A stretch of DNA of 5,197 bases. Origin: JBEKZQ01 sp049509675 (GTDB taxonomy: Bacteria > Planctomycetota > Planctomycetia > Pirellulales > Thermoguttaceae). The DNA lies in NCBI GenBank assembly GCA_049509675.1, contig JBEKZQ010000440.1, positions 1 to 5,197 on the forward strand. Reading direction: 5' to 3'. The position numbers were made by a program, and so were the translations under genes. The notes under the pieces are model-generated. The model made no database searches and had not been told where the DNA came from. It saw only the letters and a list, made by a program, of their open reading frames with translations. Below, in pieces: positions 1-4,520 of the stretch (within the stretch, counting starts at the first letter, position 1; every line of letters starts with the position of its first letter).

Positions 1-186
1 GGGCCCTGGGAGATGAAGAAGGCCAAGCTCGTCCTAGCCCCGTGGCCGCCAGCCCACCTGTCCGTGCCCGACCTGGCAACGCTGGAGGCCCAGAACGAGC
101 CCGGCGCCGGCCGGGCGGCCCACCGGTGGCCGCTAGAGGCAGCACACAAGCCAATAAGCAGGAGAACCAGGAAATGGATTGCGTGA
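1..186 (+). CDS. 3' end of an unrecognised gene, partial
   Basis: Frame 1 is open from the left edge to a TGA at 184-186, giving 61 residues of a C-terminus. Third codon positions are strongly G/C rich, more so than in frame 3, which is also open here, so frame 1 is the likelier coding frame. The peptide begins GPWEMKKAKLVLAPWPPAHL, has an acidic middle and a basic end (SRRTRKWIA). An ATG at 13 exists, but the GGGAG before it touches the codon, leaving no ribosome spacing, so a start upstream of the window is more likely. Its last 13 bp overlap the start of the next gene, which suggests the two are co-transcribed and translationally coupled. I do not recognise the family. Confidence 0.5.
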   Translation, partial: GPWEMKKAKLVLAPWPPAHLSVPDLATLEAQNEPGAGRAAHRWPLEAAHKPISRRTRKWIA

Positions 187-614
187 ACCTCAGAGAACGA
201 TTCGGCCGGCGATACCGCGTCGAGTACGAGGAAAGCTACTTCGCCCAGTATGGCCTGAACGCCCGGGTTGACGATCCGTGGTTGCAGATCATCCCCTGCC
301 AGTACGGCCATATCTACCCATGGGGGGTTGATAGGCTGGCAGCCTCGACGGATCGGCGGGGAGGGGTGGCCCGCCGGATAGCCGCTCTCGCCTTCATTGA
401 AGTTTGGCAAGATGGGGATGATGGAATAACGGCACTTTTCCCTCTGGATAAGTTCGATGAGGTGGCCGCCTTGATGAAACCTAGGCGGCGGCGGCAAATG
501 ACGGAGGAACAGCGGCGAGCCGCAGTCGAGCGGCTAGCCAAGTATGCCTTTACGCACGCACGTCAGCGACGCCGCGGAGGGCCACAAGCCCTTGAGACGG
601 CCGAGACGGTCTAA
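174..614 (+). CDS. Unrecognised 146-aa protein of the integrated element
   Basis: I start this gene at the ATG at 174 because GGAG at 161-164 lies a good ribosome-binding distance upstream. The frame is open further upstream, but that part has low GC at third positions and reads as Pro/Gly/Arg filler. The protein begins MDCVNLRERFGRRYRVEYEE. It has an aromatic/acidic N-terminal third, a Cys-His pair in PCQYGHIYPWG (C42, H45), a predicted-looking strand/helix middle (residues 65-100), and a very basic C-terminal part with KPRRRRQMTEEQRRAAVERL (about 102-121) that could be a nucleic-acid-binding helix. No signal peptide or membrane segment is visible. It overlaps the preceding gene by 13 bp and lies upstream of the integrase in the same direction. 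My impression is that similar proteins occur beside integrases in planctomycete genomes, but I cannot verify this. Function is unknown. Confidence 0.75.
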   Translation: MDCVNLRERFGRRYRVEYEESYFAQYGLNARVDDPWLQIIPCQYGHIYPWGVDRLAASTDRRGGVARRIAALAFIEVWQDGDDGITALFPLDKFDEVAALMKPRRRRQMTEEQRRAAVERLAKYAFTHARQRRRGGPQALETAETV

Positions 615-645
615 ACCCTCAGCCTGGGGCCGCCGGACGCAATAG

Positions 646-669
646 GCGTACAGATACGCAACGGTTTTT
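646..669 (+). terminator. Weak intrinsic terminator candidate
   Basis: A 5-bp perfect stem GCGTA/TACGC with a 4-nt loop (646-659) is followed by AACGG and a run of five T (665-669), 32 bp after the stop of the 146-aa gene. The stem is short and the T run is separated from it by five bases. An alternative stem ACGC/GCGT (637-649) competes. Its position between a finished gene and a new promoter fits termination, but the structure is poor. Confidence 0.3.
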
Positions 670-683
670 CACCAGAAAGGCAG

Positions 684-711
684 ACCAGACCATGCGGACC
701 AGACCATGCGG
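684..711 (+). repeat. Perfect 14-bp tandem duplication next to the -35 box
   Basis: The unit ACCAGACCATGCGG occurs twice in direct tandem (684-697 and 698-711) with no mismatch. The second copy ends 2 bp before the TTGACA of the integrase-side promoter. Such placement suits paired binding sites for a regulator or for the recombinase or its directionality factor, but a recent slippage duplication explains it as well. I see no third copy. Confidence 0.85.
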
Positions 712-713
712 AG

Positions 714-742
714 TTGACAAATAGGCCCCCGCGTTCGATAAT
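714..742 (+). promoter_or_regulatory. Near-consensus sigma70 promoter for leader and integrase
   Basis: TTGACA at 714-719 is a perfect -35 hexamer. GATAAT at 737-742 matches the -10 consensus at five of six positions, and the spacer is exactly 17 bp. Transcription should begin near 749. It is the best promoter in the window and points at the 51-aa reading frame and the integrase. A tandem repeat abuts it upstream and a dyad abuts it downstream, so it may be repressed. Confidence 0.8.
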
Positions 743-748
743 ACGCCC

Positions 749-773
749 GGCGGTCAATTCATCGGTGACCGCC
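749..773 (+). promoter_or_regulatory. 8-bp perfect dyad/hairpin at the predicted transcript start
   Basis: GGCGGTCA (749-756) pairs perfectly with TGACCGCC (766-773) around a 9-nt loop. The dyad begins about 7 bp after the -10 box, at the expected transcription start. It could be a repressor operator overlapping the start site or a 5' stem-loop in the mRNA. A smaller hairpin AGGG/CCCT (775-789) follows directly. Confidence 0.5.
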
Positions 774-805
774 AAGGGCTAGTAACCCTACAAGAGAATC
801 TGAAG

Positions 806-961
806 ATGGTTTCCGACAAACAGGCCCCGGGCCGTGGTATCCGTGCGCGTAACCAAGCGATGATCCGCGTAGGCGGGGAGCAAGGCCGTGCGGCAGTCCT
901 AAGCTGCTTACTAGCGGGTATCACGGCCCGCGGTCTTTCTTGGAAGGTCTCTCGACAATGA
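806..961 (+). CDS. Small 51-aa reading frame overlapping the integrase start (ATGA)
   Basis: An ATG at 806 opens a 51-codon frame that ends with TGA at 959-961, overlapping the integrase ATG at 958 as ATGA, the typical arrangement for translational re-initiation. The upstream GAGAA (795-799) is only a weak ribosome site. The peptide starts MVSDKQAPGRGIRARNQAMI, is strongly basic (seven Arg), has a short hydrophobic stretch (AVLSCLLAGI, 30-39) and shows no helix-turn-helix or other motif I know. It lies between the strong promoter and the recombinase, where a directionality factor or leader peptide would be expected. However, 51 stop-free codons are not rare in GC-rich DNA, and a long RNA stem occupies much of the frame. 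The region may therefore be a noncoding leader instead. Confidence 0.4.
   Translation: MVSDKQAPGRGIRARNQAMIRVGGEQGRAAVLSCLLAGITARGLSWKVSRQ
828..930 (+). ncRNA. Candidate structured leader RNA with a 17-bp closing stem
   Basis: Bases 828-844 pair without a break with 914-930: 17 pairs, of which three are G-U (837-921, 840-918, 844-914). On the other strand these would be A-C mismatches, so the fold favours + strand RNA. The 69-nt loop holds two small hairpins, CCGC/GCGG with a GTAG loop (865-876) and GCAG/CTGC (893-907). The right arm ends 11 nt before the integrase ribosome site GGAAGG (942-947). A U-rich stretch (934-941) follows, but no convincing terminator. The structure could gate translation or transcription of the integrase. 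It matches no riboswitch or RNA family I can recall. Confidence 0.45.
942..947 (+). promoter_or_regulatory. Ribosome-binding site fixing the integrase start
   Basis: GGAAGG lies 10 nt before the ATG at 958. An in-frame TTG at 940 would include this site inside the coding region and has no ribosome site of its own, so the ATG at 958 is preferred. Confidence 0.6.
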
Positions 962-2292
962 GCGACGAAATCAAGGTTACCGTGACCAGCTACGGAGCAG
1001 GCCGGGCTCTGTCCCTCTATTGGCGAGACCCAGTAACCGGCAAACGCAAGGTGGTGTCGGCCAAGACCACCGACCCCCGGGAAGCCGAACGAGCGGCCGC
1101 GGTCCTGCAAGCCGAATTGAACAGCGGGCGGTATCAGGCCGCAAGCCGAATCACCTGGGAACAGTTCATCGAACGTTACGACCTTGAGAAGCTATCGGCC
1201 CTTGCCAAGAACACCCGCAAGGCGGCCCTGGAATCCCTGGGGCTGTTGAAGCGGCTGATGGGACCGGACAAGCTTTGCAAAGTCAGCACGTCGGTCTTGA
1301 GCCGGTTTACGGCAGAGCTACGCAAGCCCCGCGTGGCGACGAGGGGCGGGGAGAAGGTCACCAAGCCGTCGGTCAGCGACGCGACGATTGCCCGACACCT
1401 GCGCCATATTCAAGCCGGGCTCCGTTGGGCGGAGCGCATGGGGATGATGGTCAAGGCCCCGAAGCCCGAGATGCCCAAGCGCGTCAAAGGATCGTCGATG
1501 GCACGGGCCCGAGCCGTCACCCTGGAAGAGTTCGAGCGGATGCTGCAAAAGGTCCCGCTGGGGCTGGTCGATACCGGCAAGGCCCGGCGATACAAGACCG
1601 AGCCGCCGAAACGGATTGTCAACCACAAGCCGACCGAACCCGACCCCCAGCACGTTGCCGAGTGGCGTCGCTATCTCCGCGGGTTGTGGTTGTCCGGGCT
1701 CCGGTTGGAAGAATCGCTGGCCCTGTCCTGGGATGAGGGGGAACCGTTCACGATCGACCTATCCGGCCGCCGGCCCGTCTTCCGCATTGCCGGAGAAGCG
1801 CAAAAGTCCGGGCGGGATGAATTGCTCCCCATGACGCCCGACTTCGCCCAGTTCATCCTGGAGACCTCCGAGGCCGAGCGGGTGGGCCGGGTGTTCAAGC
1901 TGGACGGCCAGCGGAGCAAACGCCCAATGACCCCCGCAGACGTGGGCGAGGCAATCCGCCGCATCGGCCGCAAGGCCGGCGTGGTGACCAACAAGGCGGA
2001 CGGCAAGACCGCGAGCGCCCACGATCTACGGCGGGCCTTCGGCACCCGATGGGCGAAGCGGGTCATGCCCGCCGTCCTCAAGCGGCTGATGCGGCATAGC
2101 TCCATCAACACCACGCTGGCCTACTACGTGGACCTGGACACCGCCGAAGTGGCGGACGAGCTATGGGCCAAATTCGGGGCCAGTGATGGCGAAAAGACGG
2201 GCACTTACAACAAACCGTACAACAACGGGCCTCAAGACGACAACAGGCCCGGTCAAGCCGAGCCCGCTAAGTCTTTTCCAGTAAAGGGTTAG
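958..2292 (+). CDS. Tyrosine-type site-specific recombinase (phage/island integrase)
   Basis: This 444-aa protein is a lambda-integrase-family recombinase that would cut and rejoin DNA at the attachment sites through a 3'-phosphotyrosine link. Residues 1-60 look like an arm-type DNA-binding region (SLYWRDPVTGKRKVVSAKTT). About 65-170 is the SAM-like core-binding domain, and about 185-410 the catalytic domain. The catalytic set is complete: R249 (SGLRLEE), K283 (GEAQKSGRDE), H355 and R358 (SAHDLRRAFG), H380 (LMRHSSINTT) and the nucleophile Y389, at the same nine-residue distance from the histidine as in XerD. A polar linker at about 205-232 and a Pro/Asn-rich tail after 410 extend beyond the usual core. 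It is preceded by a strong promoter and structured leader, overlaps a 51-aa frame by ATGA, and stops 6 bp from tRNA-Cys, its probable target. I see no frameshift or missing residue, so it is likely active. Confidence 0.95.
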   Translation: MSDEIKVTVTSYGAGRALSLYWRDPVTGKRKVVSAKTTDPREAERAAAVLQAELNSGRYQAASRITWEQFIERYDLEKLSALAKNTRKAALESLGLLKRLMGPDKLCKVSTSVLSRFTAELRKPRVATRGGEKVTKPSVSDATIARHLRHIQAGLRWAERMGMMVKAPKPEMPKRVKGSSMARARAVTLEEFERMLQKVPLGLVDTGKARRYKTEPPKRIVNHKPTEPDPQHVAEWRRYLRGLWLSGLRLEESLALSWDEGEPFTIDLSGRRPVFRIAGEAQKSGRDELLPMTPDFAQFILETSEAERVGRVFKLDGQRSKRPMTPADVGEAIRRIGRKAGVVTNKADGKTASAHDLRRAFGTRWAKRVMPAVLKRLMRHSSINTTLAYYVDLDTAEVADELWAKFGASDGEKTGTYNKPYNNGPQDDNRPGQAEPAKSFPVKG

Positions 2293-2340
2293 AGCAAGAG
2301 GCGCCGCCCGGATTCGAACCGGGGATGGCGGATTTGCAAT
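2293..2340. other. Probable attachment site (att) at the tRNA-Cys 3' half
   Basis: The integrase stop is followed by six bases and then the 3' half of tRNA-Cys. Recombinases of this family usually cross over in the anticodon-loop or T-loop part of a tRNA gene, and the element restores the 3' half. The T-arm (2307-2323) and anticodon arm are both dyads suitable as core sites. The core cannot be delimited without the second copy at the far end of the element. Confidence 0.4.
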
Positions 2341-2370
2341 CCGCTGCCTTAGCCGCTTGGCTACGGCGCC
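2299..2370 (-). tRNA. tRNA-Cys (GCA)
   Basis: On the minus strand a full cloverleaf is visible. The acceptor stem GGCGCCG/CGGCGCC pairs perfectly. The D-arm follows, then the anticodon stem GCGGA/TCCGC enclosing the loop TTGCAAA with anticodon GCA (2335-2337), a 4-nt variable loop, and a T-arm CCCGG/CCGGG with loop TTCGAAT. The discriminator base is U, as expected for tRNA-Cys identity. The length is 72 nt and CCA is not encoded (the next bases are CTT). Its 3' end faces the integrase gene, and it is intact despite the integration. Confidence 0.97.
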
Positions 2371-2737
2371 TTCTGACGACGAGAATCCCGCGCGGCTATT
2401 GGTATCGGTCCGGCATGGCCCGGTACGTGATACTTTGCGCGGTTTGAAACGATTCTACTCATCGCAATAAGGGAAGCTTCGTCCCACTGCTGACCGCTCA
2501 CGACATAACGCCGCTTTTGCCTGAACTCCGGCCTGCGGGGTTTGCGGTAATCATAGCAAACAGCTAAGGCCTTTGGAAGAGGCAACTTATATAGTCGGAT
2601 AAGGAGGGAAGGGGACAAAACGTTGAAGATTCAGGGCTGCTCCACCGATCTGTCTATGTCGCCGCGCCCTATGCACTGCTCGGTGCCGCTGTTGCGACAT
2701 CCCCCCCACGCCAAGAACACACGCCTGGAACAGTGCG
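2371..2737. other. 367-bp intergenic region without a supported gene
   Basis: This lies between the 5' end of tRNA-Cys and the 131-aa gene and should contain the promoters of both, reading outward. On the minus strand TAGAAT (5/6 of a -10 box) lies at about 2454-2459, but no good -35 is at the right distance. On the plus strand TATAGT at 2590-2595 is also without a good -35. AAGGAGGG (2601-2608) resembles a strong ribosome site, but only a TTG (2623) follows at suitable distance, and the frame from it looks non-coding. Third-position composition in all frames is unlike the neighbouring genes. Confidence 0.5.
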
Positions 2738-3133
2738 ATGAAAACGATCTCTTCCCCCTCCGCAACGTGTTCCAGCGCCGCAAAAAGCGTCTCCTGGCTC
2801 GATGGTCTGCTAGATGCCGTGTTTGGCTGGCTCAACGGACCGCTGGTGAAGCAGACCGCCGGCGAGGTGGCGCGGGAATCGCACGCCGACGCCTGGACCT
2901 GCCTCTACGAGAGAACTTGCGGCATGAGTTTGCCGCAGGCGCGGGGATATATCCGTGCCCAGGCTGCGGAGTTCATTGCCGCCGAAGTCGATACCGTGCT
3001 GGCTCGGCGGCGGATTGGGCCGTACTTGCGGCCGCAGATCGTTGACGAGGCCATCGAGCAACTGATCGCCATGCTTGTCGAGGACGTCCGTTGCACCGCG
3101 GGTCAGCAGGCCGATCTGGCCCGGGCCGCATGA
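2738..3133 (+). CDS. Unrecognised 131-aa protein
   Basis: The ATG at 2738 is the first usable start after a stop in this frame (TGA at 2624-2626). The ribosome site is weak (GGAA at 2727-2730). From about residue 18 the codons show the strong third-position G/C bias of a real gene. After a Ser-rich N-terminus (MKTISSPSATCSSAAKSVSW) the sequence looks all-helical: 20-35 amphipathic with Trp/Phe, 66-92 (QARGYIRAQAAEFIAAEVD) and 98-118 (RPQIVDEAIEQLIAMLVEDV). Cys residues occur at 11, 55, 61 and 119. There is no clear signal peptide or membrane segment and no motif I can name. It stands alone, with about 300 bp between it and the next gene, so the context gives no function. It resembles short conserved hypothetical proteins of planctomycetes, which I cannot confirm. 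Confidence 0.7.
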   Translation: MKTISSPSATCSSAAKSVSWLDGLLDAVFGWLNGPLVKQTAGEVARESHADAWTCLYERTCGMSLPQARGYIRAQAAEFIAAEVDTVLARRRIGPYLRPQIVDEAIEQLIAMLVEDVRCTAGQQADLARAA

Positions 3134-3429
3134 TTCCCAGAAGTGGGGTGGCAATCGCGATCACCAAGACCAGCCAACGCCTACCCTGCTAGTGGTCTAC
3201 ACGTCTTATGTACTGCTACAGGCTATAATACATGCCACGATTGTGGTGATTGACGGCGTGCAAGAAGATCGTTAGGAAATGACGTATCGTTGGTTTGCGC
3301 GCAGGTCAGGGAATTAGCGGGCGCCATTATCGGTTTTTTTCGGTTGCATTGGATGACTCCGTTGAGTTAACCGTTTTCCGTTGTCTTCCCAGCGCCACAG
3401 GCGTAGAGTTCTTGTAGGGGGCAAAACAG
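3134..3429. other. 296-bp intergenic region upstream of the oxidoreductase gene
   Basis: Apart from the TATAAT at 3224 this stretch holds a run of seven T (3334-3340) preceded by no clean hairpin, and an imperfect dyad CGGTT/AACCG (3341-3373). It also holds a 12-codon ATG frame (3279-3317) too short to support. Composition is more AT-rich than the flanking genes, as expected for regulatory DNA. A good second promoter close to the oxidoreductase start was not found. Confidence 0.5.
3224..3229 (+). promoter_or_regulatory. Perfect -10 box TATAAT with a poor -35
   Basis: TATAAT at 3224-3229 is a perfect hexamer, but the base stretch 16-18 bp upstream (around ACGTCTT, 3201-3207) does not resemble TTGACA, and there is no TGN extension. 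Transcription would start near 3236, at a small dyad CCAC/GTGG (3235-3246), leaving a leader of almost 200 nt before the oxidoreductase gene. It is either that gene's promoter with an activator or the start of a short RNA. Confidence 0.35.
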
Positions 3430-4416
3430 ATGAAGGCTGCATATATCGAGAAGACGGGCTCAGTGGATAATATCGTCTACGGCGACCTGCCCAAGCCGAA
3501 AGCGACCGGCAGCCACGTGCTGGTGAAGGTCAAAGCCGTGGCGGTGAACCCCGTCGACACGTATGTGCGCGGCGGGCTGTTTCCGTGGGATCTGCCCATG
3601 CCGTTCATCGTTGGCTGCGATCTGGCGGGCGTGGTGGATGCGATTGGTCCGGAAGTCTCGCGTTTTCAGGTCGGCGACCGTGTGTGGGGGAGCAACCAGG
3701 GCCTGCTCGGCCGGCAAGGCACCTTCGCCGAGTTTGCCGTGGTCGATGAATGCTGGCTCTACCAGGCGCCGGAAGAGGTCTCGTTTCAGGAGGCGGCTGC
3801 GCTGGCCCTGGTCGGGCTGACGGCACACCTGGGCCTGTTCCGCGATGCGCAACTGAAGATGGGCCAGAGCGTGTTCGTGCATGGCGGCACGGGCGGCGTC
3901 GGCGCCTGCGTCGTGCAGATGGCCCGCACCATCGGTGCCCGCGTGATGACCACGGCGGGCAGCGACGAGAAGGTGCAAGCGTGCCGTCGCCTGGGGGCGA
4001 ACACGGCGGTCAACTACAAGACCACGGACGTGGATGAGGCGATCCGCCGCTTCGGCCCCATCGACGTGTGGTGGGAGAATCTGCGCGAGCCGAACCTGGA
4101 ACGGGCGGTAAGCCACGTGGCGATGCGTGGCCGGATCGTGGTCATGGCCGGCCGCGACGCCCGGCCCGCGCTTCCCATCGGTCCGTTCTACGCGAAAGAC
4201 TGCTCCTTGCACGGTCTGGCCATGTTCAATGCCGCGCCCGACGAACAGCGCAAGAGCGCGGCGGAAATCAATCGCTGGACGGCCAGGGGGAGACTCCGGC
4301 CGCTGATCGGCAAGGTCATGAAACTTTCGCAGACGGCTGCCGCCCACAAGCTGCAGGAGCAGAACACGCTGGGCAAGGCGGGCACGCTGATGGGCAAGAT
4401 CGTGTTGGAACCGTAA
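3430..4416 (+). CDS. Zinc-free NADPH:quinone oxidoreductase-type MDR enzyme
   Basis: This 328-aa cytosolic protein has the full length and layout of the quinone oxidoreductase branch of the medium-chain dehydrogenase/reductase superfamily. These enzymes reduce quinones or activated double bonds using NAD(P)H. A GroES-like fold spans about 1-125, with VNPVD (39-43) and the family pattern from GCDLAGVV (62-69) to GDRVWG (82-87). The Rossmann domain follows, with VHGGTGGVG (150-158) as the nucleotide-binding loop and TAGSDEKVQACRRLGA (175-190) as the next strand and helix. The C-terminal GKAGTLMGKIVL returns to the first domain. The Cys/His ligands of zinc alcohol dehydrogenases are absent. AGGGGG (3416-3421) lies 8 nt before the ATG. 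The exact substrate cannot be read. Residues 212-221 (DVWWENLREP) replace the usual D-x-x-x-D/N-x-x-G-type segment, so specificity may differ. It appears to be a single-gene unit convergent with the SWIM gene. Confidence 0.9.
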   Translation: MKAAYIEKTGSVDNIVYGDLPKPKATGSHVLVKVKAVAVNPVDTYVRGGLFPWDLPMPFIVGCDLAGVVDAIGPEVSRFQVGDRVWGSNQGLLGRQGTFAEFAVVDECWLYQAPEEVSFQEAAALALVGLTAHLGLFRDAQLKMGQSVFVHGGTGGVGACVVQMARTIGARVMTTAGSDEKVQACRRLGANTAVNYKTTDVDEAIRRFGPIDVWWENLREPNLERAVSHVAMRGRIVVMAGRDARPALPIGPFYAKDCSLHGLAMFNAAPDEQRKSAAEINRWTARGRLRPLIGKVMKLSQTAAAHKLQEQNTLGKAGTLMGKIVLEP

Positions 4417-4460
4417 GGCCCACCCGCATCACGCGCCATTGGAGCCGTGAGAGTATCATT

Positions 4461-4487
4461 GTAGGACGGATTGGCAATCCGTCCTAC
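4461..4487. repeat. 27-bp perfect palindromic repeat between convergent genes
   Basis: GTAGGACGGATT (4461-4472) and its exact complement (4476-4487) flank the three bases GGC, giving a 12-bp perfect stem. It lies in the 104-bp gap between the oxidoreductase and the convergent SWIM gene. There is no T run on either side, so a classic terminator is not shown, although such a stem could halt or protect both transcripts. I recall nearly identical palindromes scattered as extragenic repeats in Pirellulales genomes, often mobilised by REP-associated transposases; this is recollection only, and no other copy is in this window. Confidence 0.85.
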
Positions 4488-4520
4488 GGGCGACTGGCCA
4501 GCTTGCTATTCTACGGTGCC

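Larger units (their letters stand above)
1..2298. mobile_element. Integrase end of an element integrated at tRNA-Cys (left end outside window)
   Basis: A complete tyrosine recombinase gene ends 6 bp before the 3' end of a tRNA-Cys gene, with unrecognised small genes on its far side. Tyrosine recombinases of islands and prophages commonly use the 3' part of tRNA genes as attachment site, and the integrase gene usually lies next to that end, so the element should occupy the side away from the tRNA 5' end, here the left. I see no second copy of the tRNA 3' sequence in the window, so the opposite boundary must be further left. No phage structural, conjugation or cargo genes are visible, so the type of element (prophage, integrative plasmid, island) cannot be told. 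The exact right boundary is uncertain within the tRNA 3' half. Confidence 0.6.

Noticed and set aside
42..173. Upstream extension of the 146-aa protein in the same frame
   Set aside because: Third positions are much less G/C rich than in frame 1, the residues are Pro/Gly/Arg filler, and a ribosome site sits before the ATG at 174.
828..941. Intrinsic terminator/attenuator formed by the 17-bp stem and the TCTTTCTT stretch
   Set aside because: The loop is 69 nt and the U stretch is interrupted and starts four bases after the stem, so simple termination is not supported.
754..1110. Minus-strand 118-aa reading frame
   Set aside because: It is antisense to the leader and integrase start, with no family resemblance and an unnatural composition.
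2361..2618. Minus-strand 85-aa reading frame upstream of tRNA-Cys
   Set aside because: It starts with TTG without a ribosome site, overlaps the tRNA by 10 bp, and has low third-position G/C unlike its neighbours.
2623..3045. Plus-strand frame starting at TTG behind a strong AAGGAGGG
   Set aside because: The ribosome site is attractive, but the translation becomes an Arg/Cys-rich shadow of the 131-aa gene in another frame.
3279..3317. 12-codon frame after TTAGGAA
   Set aside because: The ribosome spacing is too short and the frame too small to support as a gene.
3301..3340. Intrinsic terminator at the T7 run
   Set aside because: No stable hairpin ends directly before the T run; only 4-bp partial pairings are available.
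3460..4347. Long minus-strand frame antisense to the oxidoreductase
   Set aside because: His/Arg/Ala-rich shadow caused by codon bias of a confidently identified gene on the plus strand.
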